A DNA stretch of 64,000 nucleotides from contig OY970271.1 in NCBI GenBank assembly GCA_963715745.1, forward strand, positions 930,001 to 994,000, in the 5' to 3' direction. The position numbers and the translations under genes were made by a program. Source of the DNA: CAWGJF01 sp963715745 (lineage in GTDB: Bacteria > Bacteroidota > Ignavibacteria > Ignavibacteriales > Ignavibacteriaceae). The notes under the pieces are model-generated. The model worked only from the letters and a program-made list of their open reading frames with translations. It did no database searches and was not told the origin of the DNA. Positions 28,301-35,045 of the stretch are shown piece after piece (positions within the stretch are counted from its first letter, which is position 1; the number at the start of each line of letters is the position of its first letter).

Positions 28301-28480
28301 ACTCGCGATGCTGCAACGAACTTCTTTATGGATTGGCTGCCGAAAGGTACTTATGTATTTGAATATCCATTAAGAGTTACACACAAAGGAGACTTCTCAA
28401 ACGGTATTACAACAATACAATGTATGTATGCACCAGAGTTTGCAAGTCATTCTGAAGGTGTGAGAGTGAAAGTAAATTAA
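22325..28480 (+). CDS. Large bacterial alpha-2-macroglobulin with intact thioester motif
   Basis: About 2,051 residues from the chosen ATG at 22325, which gives a clean signal peptide (MKHKYLFLLFIPATFLFFAF); an upstream in-frame ATG at 22268 would put 19 unrelated residues in front. Macroglobulin-type domains follow, including an MG2 block (LDRAIYRPGQEVYFKGLMV). The central A2M domain begins around ETAFFYPELRTNENGEIVISF. The C-terminal helical thioester domain contains PYECSEQ with Cys1508, matching the CxEQ thioester motif. Bacterial A2Ms trap proteases in or outside the periplasm. No lipobox Cys is present, so it is probably not a lipoprotein. No penicillin-binding protein 1C partner is adjacent. 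A fossil copy of its C-terminal codons lies at 29181. Confidence 0.85.
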   Translation: MKHKYLFLLFIPATFLFFAFSNIIPGFTLLKPGKQVKYNFNSGDDYKSAWHKVDSLEQQGLTRSALEVVEEIYAAAKKDHNQPQFIKTIFYKLKYSNYTEEDSHVKIINDVKSEIDNASFPANAILKSILANIYWQYYQNNRWRFQQRTETVNFDNEDFQTWDLPRLISEVVKYYNASLEKSDELKKIPLKDFADILYYSDSQQAYLRPTLYDLLAHQALSFFVNDEASVTDPVYKFELKNSDDFSPIEDFVEIKYETKDSLSLKFYAIQLYQNLIAFHLNDKEKDALIDVDLARINFVRSNSINPEKDSLYLNALLKMEKQYAGIPYSSLVSFNKAKYYYDEGMKFNASVSDNHKWDLKTALEICNTAIKKFPDNFGAGECSWLRNTILQKNLQFTTEFGNIPDQPFRALISYKNSSKIFVRIVRWNESLESKEKGKNTQDFINYYTKQPAEKQWSLELPDDKDFQHHSVEIKMQKLPVGQYLILIATDKNFSYQKNAVGYSKTWVTNISYIRRSKEKNVEQFYVLNRESGQPLSDIKVEIYGQKYVPDEKEYQFFKIENGKTNSEGFYEFTKEDRQYNQYKAVFINGDDRFESQNYYPNYYQENRVKRNVTFFFLDRAIYRPGQEVYFKGLMVNTDGKKENKIVTNQNTTITFYDANSQKIADVNLKTNEYGTFNGKFTIPTGKIGGQYYLANENGSQYFRVEEYKRPKFEVKFDPVKGSYSLNDKVTATGFAKTYSGANLNDVEVKYRVVRTTSFPYFYYGWRSYYNWYWGNNQQMEIANGVTTTNNEGKFKIDFELIPDLSIPKETKPVFNYTVYADVVDVTGETHSSQTNVSAGYIALVTNINLPEIVNSYKIDRYQVSTTNLNGQFEPAQIAIEVYKLKTPERVFRNRLWSKPDKFLMTKEEFYQNFQHDIYNEENEYFNWDKERKVFETSFTTVDSSFIKFKNQTEWQPGKYVLILKTKDKNGTPVELVKYFTLFNPNSEKVPLPEASWIYFDNKKYEPGETAKLLIGSAAKNVKVLYEIELDGVIINKEWITLDNKQKQFDIPIKEDYRGNVIVHISSIINNEAHIQNMVVTVPWSNKNLNISFETFRDKLLPGSKEEWKLKITGPNGDVVAAELLASMYDASLDAFAANYWNFGVYGYNYSKLNWGVDNIFQQVSSRFYNEGWNNYISRQYAYYPYINNFGFYFYGYGYGNQISYMMDGGRRDAVYEVESPEGLQSISKDDVLVTGKRMLEEKSTNTVRVLDIGIANEQPVVENKVEEQTFGGVPVRRNLNETAFFYPELRTNENGEIVISFTTPEALTKWKFMGFANTKDLKSSIVYKETVTQKDLMIVPNPPRFLREGDEIYFTAKVSNLSDSSLSGSATLQLFDAFTMNPIDALFDNDDNIKSFSAEKGMSEGLSWRLKVPLGKADAIVYRVIAKSGKFSDGEENALPILLNRMLVTETLPLPVKGNQTKTFILDKLMNNKSTTLQNYNLTLEFTANPAWYAIQALPYMMEFPYECSEQIFSRFYANSIATFIANSNPKIKKVFESWKNVDKDALLSNLEKNQELKSALLEETPWVLDAQDESERKRRVGLLFDLTKMANELNSAEQKLRDNQYSNGGWPWFPGLPENRFITQYIVVGMGHLERLGIKDIRENAKTWEMLRKAVLYTDVKMNEDYEWIKKHGTLNQKNIGYIQAQYLYGRSYYMDIPVSDQYKEAFDYWKGQAQKYWLSNNKYMQGMIALALYRLYDAKTAKAIIKSIIENAVFNDEMGMYFKEEWGWWWYQAPIETQALLIEAVDEITKDQQSVDLMKVWLLKQKQVQDWKTTKATAEACYALLLRGSDWLADTKLPDIKVGDQLIDLYNNPNIHVEEGTGYFKTSWKGEEIKPEMGKVTVTNNNNVVAWGSLYWQYYEQLDKITPAETPLKLNKKLFLELDSPTGKKITPVDENTKLKPGDIVKVRIEIRVDRDMEFVHLKDMRAAGFEPINVLSTHKYQDGLYYYENTRDAATNFFMDWLPKGTYVFEYPLRVTHKGDFSNGITTIQCMYAPEFASHSEGVRVKVN

Positions 28481-28487
28481 TATTTTG

Positions 28488-28553
28488 TAGCACAGATTAG
28501 CAATCTGTGCCATGCTATAACTAAGTGAACAGATCACTGACCTGTGCTACTGA
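28488..28553. repeat. Left REP-type palindromes beside the RAYT gene
   Basis: Two related units. TAGCACAGATTAGCAATCTGTGC at 28488-28510 is a near-palindrome. ACAGATCACTGACCTGTGC continuing into TACTGA (about 28530-28553) is a second, imperfect and partly inverted unit. The same CACAGATT/AATCTGTG core occurs as a perfect palindrome at 29148-29172 on the other side of the transposase gene. Paired palindromes around a RAYT gene are the known arrangement for REP/BIME systems. Confidence 0.75.
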
Positions 28554-28562
28554 ATATATTTT

Positions 28563-29150
28563 ATGACAGGAAAACATTTCCATAGACGCAATCTTCCTCA
28601 TCTGTATTTTAGTGATGGTATTTACTTTATAACATTTCGATTAGCCGACTCAATACCTTCAAATAAAGTTGCTGAAATAAAGGCAGCTAATGATGAACAA
28701 ATGGATGATGAAAAATTTAAGAGGTTGCTCAAAAAGTACGATAAAATTTTGGATACGGGGGCTTACGGGCAAAAATATTTGGCAGATCCCAGAATTGCTG
28801 AAATTTGCAAATACACTCTTCATTTTCCAGATCGAAAAGATTATAAATTAATTTGCTATTGCATTATGCCGAATCATATACATCTTGTATTTGAGTTAAT
28901 TGAAAGAAACAGAGGTATAAGCAAAATTATGCAATCAATAAAAAGAACATCTGCGAGAAAATGTAATTTGGTTTTAAAAAGAAATGGAAAATTTTGGCAA
29001 GATGAAAGTTATGACCGTTTAGTTAGAGATGATAAAGAACTATACTTTATAATTCAGTATGTATTGATGAATCCCGTTAGCGCCGGATTAGTACAAAATT
29101 GGACAGATTGGAAGTTTACTTATTGTTATCCTAATTACGGTGTTTTGTAG
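28563..29150 (+). CDS. REP-associated tyrosine transposase (RAYT)
   Basis: A 195-residue Y1_Tnp/HUH-type single-strand nuclease. MPNHIHLVFEL contains the HUH pair (about 104-106). A single candidate nucleophilic tyrosine lies in IQYVLMNPVSAGLV (about 166). KFWQDESYDRLVRD is also typical of the group. RAYTs recognise and mobilise REP palindromes. Palindromes lie on both sides, and the gene's TAG stop is the first three bases of the right palindrome. It looks intact. Insertion directly after the alpha-2-macroglobulin gene is discussed in the findings. Confidence 0.88.
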   Translation: MTGKHFHRRNLPHLYFSDGIYFITFRLADSIPSNKVAEIKAANDEQMDDEKFKRLLKKYDKILDTGAYGQKYLADPRIAEICKYTLHFPDRKDYKLICYCIMPNHIHLVFELIERNRGISKIMQSIKRTSARKCNLVLKRNGKFWQDESYDRLVRDDKELYFIIQYVLMNPVSAGLVQNWTDWKFTYCYPNYGVL

Positions 29151-29172
29151 CACAGATTACTAATCTGTGCTA
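29148..29172. repeat. Right REP palindrome
   Basis: A perfect inverted repeat of 12+12 bases around a single C: arm TAGCACAGATTA and its reverse complement TAATCTGTGCTA. Its first three bases are the RAYT stop codon. It shares the CACAGATT/AATCTGTG core with the left units at 28488-28553. Confidence 0.85.
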
Positions 29173-29180
29173 CTGAAATC

Positions 29181-29213
29181 AGTTCGGAAGGTGTGAGAGT
29201 GAAGGTGCAGTAA
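29181..29213 (+). pseudogene. Fossil of the alpha-2-macroglobulin C-terminal codons
   Basis: These bases read SSEGVRVKVQ then stop. The intact gene ends SHSEGVRVKVN then stop at 28445-28480. Eight residues in a row (SEGVRVKV) are identical and the DNA is nearly so. The copy lies just downstream of the right REP. It is a target duplication from the RAYT insertion, or the end of a deleted paralogue. Confidence 0.6.
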
Positions 29214-29218
29214 TTTTA

Positions 29219-29627
29219 TTTGAACAAACTGAAATTGTTGGTAAATTTTAATATGAACTCAAATCTAAAACAATATTTAGATTTCATAGCAGATTTTGAA
29301 AGGATTCAGACAGAAACTTACCTGATTTTACTCAGAAATGCATCGGCTAAAAAAGCAGAAGCACGAAAAAGAATATTAGCTAATGGGAAGGACGTAGATG
29401 AAGCAATGAAAGTTGCTAGAAAATATATGAGAATAATGGATTACTTATGGGACCGTTGGGATAGGGAAAGGAAGAGGAGAAAGTATGGGAATGCTTAGCT
29501 TATTAATCCTTCTGTAAAATTGAGTGCACAGGGCAAACTCACAATTTGTTAGTTAAATAATTTATTCTCAAGTTTACTTTTAACAAACTAGATTTGAACA
29601 AATTTCAATTGTTGGTAAGTTTTCAAT
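29219..29627. repeat. Imperfect direct repeats around the small ORF
   Basis: TTTGAACAAA, a few differing bases, then AATTGTTGGTAA occurs at 29219-29252 and again at 29593-29627 in the same orientation (about 34 bases each with a handful of mismatches). The pair brackets the hypothetical ORF. They are not related to the REP palindromes. Confidence 0.5.
29253..29498 (+). CDS. Small hypothetical protein
   Basis: From the ATG at 29253 this gives 81 residues starting MNSNLKQYLDFIADFE; a TTG at 29220 would add 11. The sequence is mostly charged and probably helical, ending in a basic stretch (WDRERKRRKYGNA). I do not recognise a family. No good ribosome binding site is visible. The ORF lies between two imperfect direct repeats (29219-29252 and 29593-29627). 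It could be a small real gene or debris of the adjacent mobile unit. Confidence 0.35.
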   Translation: MNSNLKQYLDFIADFERIQTETYLILLRNASAKKAEARKRILANGKDVDEAMKVARKYMRIMDYLWDRWDRERKRRKYGNA

Positions 29628-29660
29628 TGTAAATTTATTAATCCTTAAAGGAACTTATTA

Positions 29661-30404
29661 GTGAAAGACCAGACAGAAAGATCAATTCAAAATACGATTG
29701 CAGTTTTTATAGACTTTGAAAATTTATATTACTCTTCGCTTAATAACTACGGTGAAGCACCCGATTTAATGATAATCAGAAATTTGTGTGAGAAAAAAGG
29801 AGGCATTGCATCGATTCAGGCGTTTGGTGATTGGGTTCGTTTTAATGAGCACATAAATAGTCTTCAAACAACAGGCATCCAACCGGTTTTTACTCCATTA
29901 TCACGAACGGAAAAAAGCAGCGCTGACACATTTATTTGTGTTCACGCAATGAAGTTGTTTATGCAGAACGAAAATATTAATACTCTCATTTTGGTTTCAG
30001 GAGACCGTGATTTTATTCCACTATTAACCGAGTTGAGATCACTTGGCAAAAATACTTTTTTGATGGGTGTGCCCGGTTCAATTTCACGTGACCTGGTGAA
30101 TGTTGCAGATGGAATAATTGAATATCAGCCAGCTAAAATTAAACCGAAAGAGTCAAAATCATTACAAATTCCTCAAAAGAAGGTGAGCGGTCAGATTGAG
30201 AACAGTATAATATCACTGTTGAAGAAAGAAAATCGCAGGGTGAATGTTGCCACTATCGGAATAAAAATTAAGAAGGAACATCCGACATTTAATCACAAAG
30301 AGTTTGGCTACGATAAACTATCACAATTTCTTGATAGCTTTTCACAAATTAAAGTCGAGTATGATGAAGATAAGCTGGTAGCTTATGCAAGCCTGGCAAA
30401 ATAA
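29661..30404 (+). CDS. NYN-domain ribonuclease-like protein with C-terminal LOTUS/OST-HTH domain
   Basis: 247 residues. The N-terminal NYN (PIN-like, DUF88) domain has FIDFENLYYS with Asp18, SSADTFICVHAM and LVSGDRDFIPLL, giving the acidic metal-binding cluster of this nuclease fold. From about residue 180, a segment running from SIISLLKKENRRVNVATIG to YDKLSQFLDSF matches the OST-HTH/LOTUS pattern, a domain that binds RNA. The start is GTG at 29661 with AAAGGAAC upstream. RNA cleavage is expected from the folds; the target is unknown. It sits alone. Confidence 0.8.
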   Translation: MKDQTERSIQNTIAVFIDFENLYYSSLNNYGEAPDLMIIRNLCEKKGGIASIQAFGDWVRFNEHINSLQTTGIQPVFTPLSRTEKSSADTFICVHAMKLFMQNENINTLILVSGDRDFIPLLTELRSLGKNTFLMGVPGSISRDLVNVADGIIEYQPAKIKPKESKSLQIPQKKVSGQIENSIISLLKKENRRVNVATIGIKIKKEHPTFNHKEFGYDKLSQFLDSFSQIKVEYDEDKLVAYASLAK

Positions 30405-30413
30405 GTTATCAAT

Positions 30414-30436
30414 TTTAAAACAGTTTCTGTTTTAAA
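30414..30436 (+). terminator. Hairpin after the NYN gene
   Basis: TTTAAAACAG at 30414-30423 and CTGTTTTAAA at 30427-30436 form a perfect 10-bp stem with a TTT loop. No T run follows on the plus strand, so it may act as a 3'-end stabiliser or a weak terminator. Confidence 0.4.
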
Positions 30437-30545
30437 TCACACCGTAATTAGTTTTTTCAGTATAAATTTACCACTTAATAATTGAATTACTTTTAAAATT
30501 ATTTTATTCAGATAAAATATCTAACAATAAAAGAGGCAAATAAAA

Positions 30546-31040
30546 ATGAGGAACTTATTTTTAACATTTGCAACAATATTAATGTTAATACCAGTTGCAA
30601 CAAATTCAAATATATATGCACAGGAAAGTCCAATTCAGCTTTCATTGTTCAACCCGGTGCAAATTGTTCCTGAAACAAATTCTGTAACCGGATTAAGGTT
30701 AAGTTTGTTATATGGAAAGAATGCTAACGTAAACGGACTTGACGTTGGGCTTGTGAATGTTACAACCGGCAACCAGGTTGGTCTTCAATACGGAGTTGTT
30801 GGTTACAATGAGGGTAACTTTAACGGCTGGCAAGATAATTTTGTAAGTATAGTCAAAGGAAACCTAACCGGGCTTCAAACAAGTGCCGTAAATTATAGTG
30901 CTGGTAAAGTCACTGGTTTGCAAATTGCAATTGTGAATTACGCTGCTACAATGAATGGTTTACAGCTTGGATTAGTGAACATTATTGGCAAAGGAGGGTT
31001 TCTTCCTGTATTCCCGTTTTTTAATTTTTCTTTTGATTAA
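30546..31040 (+). CDS. Secreted protein with LA_2272-type surface repeats
   Basis: 164 residues with a signal peptide (MRNLFLTFATILMLIPVATNSNIYAQ). The body consists of short glycine/valine repeats of the form GLxxGxVN: VNGLDVGLVNVT, NQVGLQYGVVGYN, LTGLQTSAVNYS, VTGLQIAIVNYA, MNGLQLGLVNII. This resembles the LA_2272/LA_2273 surface repeat found in spirochaetes and Bacteroidota, which probably forms beta strands. Function is unknown. It is followed by a good terminator and has its own RBS (AAAGAGGCAAAT). Confidence 0.7.
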   Translation: MRNLFLTFATILMLIPVATNSNIYAQESPIQLSLFNPVQIVPETNSVTGLRLSLLYGKNANVNGLDVGLVNVTTGNQVGLQYGVVGYNEGNFNGWQDNFVSIVKGNLTGLQTSAVNYSAGKVTGLQIAIVNYAATMNGLQLGLVNIIGKGGFLPVFPFFNFSFD

Positions 31041-31072
31041 AAAGTAGAATTAAAAATAAAACAAATTATTTG

Positions 31073-31104
31073 CCCTCTCTGTTTAAAGATGGAGAGGGTT
31101 TTTT
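31073..31104 (+). terminator. Rho-independent terminator
   Basis: CCCTCTCT at 31073-31080 pairs with GGAGAGGG at 31091-31098 (8 bp), followed by six Ts. It ends the LA_2272-repeat gene. The segment 31083-31104 is repeated identically at 31890-31911. Confidence 0.85.
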
Positions 31105-31193
31105 GCATATTATAATTGATTGTTGAAATATATTATGAAGTAATTTTTCAGGTGATTTTGGGAATAACAATTTCAACTTAAGAGAGAAGTACT

Positions 31194-31811
31194 ATGAAAA
31201 CCTTTCTAATAACTTTCTTTTCGTTCACACTTACTTTTCTTTCATTTGCACAAACGGAAGATGATGACGTACAATTCGGTTTTGGTGTTAGCTTATCGGG
31301 TGAACTGTCAATTTATAGAGAGTACACCGGAGTTGTCGCATATCAAATAATATCCCAACCAATAAGCATGGCAAATTTTACGATGATAATTAAAGGAGGT
31401 TTTTTTCGTTTCGAGCCGAGCATAGGTTATAATGCAATATCAACCGAATATTCAAGCGCTACACATCCTTACGAAAGATCAAGCTCAAATATAAGATTAG
31501 GGGCAGTTATTGCATTTAATAATGATCCCATTGAATCAGTAGATTTTTATTACGGACTTAATTTTGGGTTTATTTTAAGTAGTTATAAAATCACTTCAAG
31601 TTATCCTAATGAATCAACTGATGATTCTAAAACTGACTTCTTTATTGGACCGGCAGTTGGAGGTGAGTATATGTTTAATAAGCATTTTTCACTCGGAGGT
31701 GAATTAAATTTAAATTATATCTCAATTGGTTATTATGAATCAGATGGTGATCGTTCAAGCTGGGCAATTTCAACAAGAGGCCTGATTTTTATTCGCTGGT
31801 ATGTAATTTAA
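31194..31811 (+). CDS. Outer membrane beta-barrel protein (small porin-like)
   Basis: 205 residues with a signal peptide cleaved near LSFAQ. The mature part alternates polar and hydrophobic/aromatic residues (FYYGLNFGFILSSYKI, FFIGPAVGGEYMF, FSLGGELNLNYISIGYY, SWAISTRGLIFIRWYVI), typical of an eight-stranded OMP_b-brl barrel. The ribosome binding site is AGAGAGAAGT. No specific family name is justified. It is followed by a terminator closely related to that of the upstream gene. Confidence 0.7.
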   Translation: MKTFLITFFSFTLTFLSFAQTEDDDVQFGFGVSLSGELSIYREYTGVVAYQIISQPISMANFTMIIKGGFFRFEPSIGYNAISTEYSSATHPYERSSSNIRLGAVIAFNNDPIESVDFYYGLNFGFILSSYKITSSYPNESTDDSKTDFFIGPAVGGEYMFNKHFSLGGELNLNYISIGYYESDGDRSSWAISTRGLIFIRWYVI

Positions 31812-31880
31812 AAATAGATGCGGATGGAATTTTTATTTATTTGAAAAATAGAAAATAAAATTTCAGCTAATGGAATATAA

Positions 31881-31911
31881 CCTTCTTCATTAAAGATGGA
31901 GAGGGTTTTTT
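31881..31911 (+). terminator. Rho-independent terminator, sibling of the one at 31073
   Basis: CCTTCTTC at 31881-31888 pairs with GGAGAGGG at 31898-31905 (8 bp with two G-U pairs), followed by six Ts. Its right arm, loop end and T tract (22 bases) are identical to 31083-31104; only the left arm differs. Confidence 0.7.
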
Positions 31912-32059
31912 ATCTAATACTTTACTTGTTTTCTCCCAATCCTATATAATTCAGATATTATTAATTGAGCTATGATTAATAAATTTCTTTTAGCTCATTT
32001 TATATAAACTAAAACGAGGAAAATTTTTCAATTGCTTCTGTTTAGTTACACGATTATGT

Positions 32060-32110
32060 TTAATATCAATAAAAAGGAGAATGCGGATCCCGCAATTGTT
32101 ACTGTGCTGA
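32060..32110 (+). promoter_or_regulatory. Possible degenerate cobalamin riboswitch upstream of the TonB-dependent receptor
   Basis: The stretch AAAAAGGAGAATGCGG, then ATCCCGCAA, then ACTGTG recalls the cobalamin riboswitch core (AGGGAA, GUGAAAAUCC, CCCGCNACUGU), about 30 bases before the start codon of a TonB-dependent receptor, the gene type this riboswitch usually controls. The upstream half is not clearly recognisable and the spacing is compressed. The rest of the 31812-32138 interval holds the terminator at 31881 and A+T-rich sequence. Confidence 0.3.
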
Positions 32111-32138
32111 TAAATTAAATTCTTGAAAAGGGATAATA

Positions 32139-34520
32139 ATGGTTCTCCTTATACTTCTTATTGTAATAACCTGCCCTGTAATCGTATCACAATCTGATCA
32201 TGCATTTGTAACCGGAAAAGTTATTAACTTTTCTGATAAGCTTCCTTTAATCAATGCGAATATTTTTGTGGAAAGCTTAACCGGAGAAAAACAAATTTCA
32301 ACCGGCACAGTTAGTGATTCCTCAGGCGGGTTTAAAATAGTACTTCCATACGGGAATTATACTTTAACTGCGAGCTATGTGGGGTTTATAACTTACAAAG
32401 ACAGTATTTCCTTATCTGCGGAAAAAAGATCGGTTGAAATTATTATTGAATTGAAAACGACTGTAATTTCCAGCGCGGAGGTAACGGTTACCAGCGAAAG
32501 AAAGTTTCCGTCGACAGTCATACAGGAAATTGAACCAAAAGATTTAGAACGAATACCAACCATCTATAGCGATGTTCTTCGTGCAGTGCAGATACTTCCG
32601 GGAGTTACAACCGGAAGCGAACTTAGTAGCGGCTACAATGTACGAGGGGGAAATTTTGATGATAATCTTATCTACCTGAACGGGTTTGAAATATACAGGC
32701 CGTTTCTTTTAAGACAGGGAATTGAGGAGAATAAATCGCTCATCAATCCTGATCTTGTTGAAGAATTCAGATTTTATAACGGCTCATTTCCGGCATCGTA
32801 TGGAGATAAAATGTCATCGGCGCTTGAAGTGAACTACAGGTTTGCTGATACCGATACTTCTAATGGAATTGTGAAAGCGGACCTTCTCGGTACTAGCTTA
32901 ATGCTGAGGAAAAAGTTTAGCAATTTAAGGTTTGAAGGAGCGGTGCGATATGCATACCCGGGGTTGTTCTTAAATGAGCTTCAAACTAATGGAGATTACA
33001 AACCTTCATTTAAAGATGTTCAACTGTTTGCAAATTACTCTATTAATTCCATGAATAATCTGGAGGTGCTTTTTCTTTATGCGGATAATAAATTTGATCT
33101 GACACCTAGAGACTGGACAGGACATTTCGGCGGATTTTTCCCCGGAGATATAAGAGAACTGGATATTTTTTATAATGGAGAAAGAAATTATTCTTTTATT
33201 ACGGGACTTACCGGGATTAAATATTCATATTTATTAAATGAGAATATCCAACTTATACTTTCTGTCGCAAGATACGATACAGAAGAAAAGGAGTCTTCGG
33301 ATCTTTATTCTGAATATTATTATAAAGAAAACCCGGAAAGTAATTATGAAGGTGAATTCTTAAAATCAGCACTGGAAAATGTTAATAACAATCTGAACAT
33401 AACAAGCTATGAGTTAAATCCAGGTTTGAAAATAAAAGAGGCGAATCATCTTTTGGATATGGGAGTAAATATTCGACTGACAAATTATACAAACAAAGTG
33501 AATGAATTTTTTTCTGAGAGCAGTGATACACTTATAAGTGTATTTCCTTCTAACAGATTTATAGATGCTAAGTTTAAATTGAATTCTTATTCAGCTTTTG
33601 TCCAGGATGAATTCAGAATCTTTGAAACCTTATTCGTCAATGCAGGAATCAGGACAAATTATTATGAATATAACAAAGAGTTTTTAATCAGCCCGAGAAC
33701 ATCTTTTGTTTACATTCCATCAATCAAACACAGTTTTACATTAAGCTGGGGTTACTATTACCAGCCTCCGTATTACGCAGAGCTAAGGAATAAAGATTCA
33801 AATACAGAGAAAAAATTAAATGCTCAGAGATCAATTCATTATTCAGCAGGATGGGAATACCGGTTTAAAGAAAAATTAAAACTAAATGTTGAAGCATATT
33901 ACAAGGATCTCGATTATTTAATTCCTTATTACATAGATCGTGAGAAAACTGAGTACTTAGACGAAAACAATAATGAAGGTTTTGCTTACGGATTTGATGT
34001 GATGGTGCAGGGAGAAATAGTTGAAGGAATGAACAGCTGGCTTGGTTACAGCTATCTTGATACACAGGAAAGAACAAAACTTGTTGACGGAACTTATACG
34101 GCATACCACCGACGTCTTCCGGATCAAACGCATACGCTACAGATTTTCTTACAGGACAAAATTAGGAAACATCCCAACTGGCAGGCACACACACGTTTAC
34201 TTTTCGGTAGCGGGCATTTGTATAACTTGAGAGAATTAGTAACAGATCCGGAATCCGGCAAGAGTTATCTCAAACCATCGGTAGATAAGCTTGATGAATT
34301 TTTTCTTTACTTCAGGGTTGATATGGGTCTCTCTGCAAGCTTTGATTTTGGAAATGCAGGGGCTTTGATTGCTATAATAGAAGTATTAAATGTATTCAAT
34401 CATAATAATTACGGCGGTTATAATTTTGTCCAGATTCCCGAAGATCCGCCGATAACTTTTTCTGTGCCGAAGATATTAAGTAAAAGATTTTTTAATGTTG
34501 GCGTTGAGTATAAATTTTGA
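32139..34520 (+). CDS. TonB-dependent outer membrane receptor
   Basis: 793 residues. After a hydrophobic signal, residues 20-105 form a carboxypeptidase-regulatory-like domain (VTGKVINFSDKLPLINANIFV, GNYTLTASYVGF). A plug domain follows, with ERIPTIYSDVLRAVQILPGV and GYNVRGGNFDDNLIYLNGFEIYRP. The rest is a 22-strand-type barrel rich in aromatic residues ending KRFFNVGVEYKF, with a terminal Phe as expected for BAM-dependent assembly. The substrate is unknown; if the upstream riboswitch-like element is real, a corrinoid is likely. It is smaller than SusC-type receptors and has no SusD partner. Confidence 0.85.
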   Translation: MVLLILLIVITCPVIVSQSDHAFVTGKVINFSDKLPLINANIFVESLTGEKQISTGTVSDSSGGFKIVLPYGNYTLTASYVGFITYKDSISLSAEKRSVEIIIELKTTVISSAEVTVTSERKFPSTVIQEIEPKDLERIPTIYSDVLRAVQILPGVTTGSELSSGYNVRGGNFDDNLIYLNGFEIYRPFLLRQGIEENKSLINPDLVEEFRFYNGSFPASYGDKMSSALEVNYRFADTDTSNGIVKADLLGTSLMLRKKFSNLRFEGAVRYAYPGLFLNELQTNGDYKPSFKDVQLFANYSINSMNNLEVLFLYADNKFDLTPRDWTGHFGGFFPGDIRELDIFYNGERNYSFITGLTGIKYSYLLNENIQLILSVARYDTEEKESSDLYSEYYYKENPESNYEGEFLKSALENVNNNLNITSYELNPGLKIKEANHLLDMGVNIRLTNYTNKVNEFFSESSDTLISVFPSNRFIDAKFKLNSYSAFVQDEFRIFETLFVNAGIRTNYYEYNKEFLISPRTSFVYIPSIKHSFTLSWGYYYQPPYYAELRNKDSNTEKKLNAQRSIHYSAGWEYRFKEKLKLNVEAYYKDLDYLIPYYIDREKTEYLDENNNEGFAYGFDVMVQGEIVEGMNSWLGYSYLDTQERTKLVDGTYTAYHRRLPDQTHTLQIFLQDKIRKHPNWQAHTRLLFGSGHLYNLRELVTDPESGKSYLKPSVDKLDEFFLYFRVDMGLSASFDFGNAGALIAIIEVLNVFNHNNYGGYNFVQIPEDPPITFSVPKILSKRFFNVGVEYKF

Positions 34521-34544
34521 ATGTACGATTAGCTGATTTAAGAA

Positions 34545-35039
34545 TTAAGCTGTTGTTAAATCTTTATAAGTCCCATCAAAAATAATGACTAAATCATCCG
34601 GTTTAATTTTAATCTGCATACCTCTTATGCCGGCGCTTACATAAATCTCATCGAAGAGTTGTGCGGTTTCATCAATATAAGTAGGATATTTTTTCTTCAT
34701 TCCAATCGGGGAGCAGCCGCCTTTAATATAACCTGTTAGCGGCAGTAGTTCTTTTTCTTTTATCATTTCAATTTTTTTGTTACTGCTTGCCATCGTTGCT
34801 TTTTTCAAATCAAGTTCTTCGGTTACAGGAATGCAGAAAACATTAATGCCGGCTTGTCCTGAAGTGGCAGGATTTTTGTCTCCACGGGTTACAAGGGTTT
34901 TAAAAACTTTATCCGGCTCAACACCAATTTTATTTGCTACGGCAATTCCGGATAAATCATTTTCGTCAACTTCATAAGTTAAAGTTGAATGCTGAATATT
35001 CTTTGCTTCAAGAAAACGTACAGCGTTTGTCTTTGCCAT
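34545..35039 (-). CDS. ybaK: Cys-tRNA(Pro)/Cys-tRNA deacylase, YbaK type
   Basis: 164 residues, standard for YbaK. It hydrolyses Cys-tRNA(Pro) mischarged by ProRS. Typical features are VFKTLVTRGD near 45-52, the conserved lysine region NKKIEMIKEKELLPLTGYIKGGCSPIG, and VSAGIRGMQIKIKPDDL at the C-terminus. It is convergent with the TonB-dependent receptor gene (24-bp gap) and lies 6 bp after the ABC ATPase gene on the minus strand, so it may be co-transcribed with that transporter pair. Confidence 0.92.
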   Translation of the reverse strand: MAKTNAVRFLEAKNIQHSTLTYEVDENDLSGIAVANKIGVEPDKVFKTLVTRGDKNPATSGQAGINVFCIPVTEELDLKKATMASSNKKIEMIKEKELLPLTGYIKGGCSPIGMKKKYPTYIDETAQLFDEIYVSAGIRGMQIKIKPDDLVIIFDGTYKDLTTA

Positions 35040-35045
35040 TAAACT

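Noticed and set aside
28563..29150. Complete IS200/IS605 insertion sequence
   Set aside because: The protein and flanking palindromes fit a RAYT/REP unit; there is no TnpB gene and no IS-type subterminal ends.
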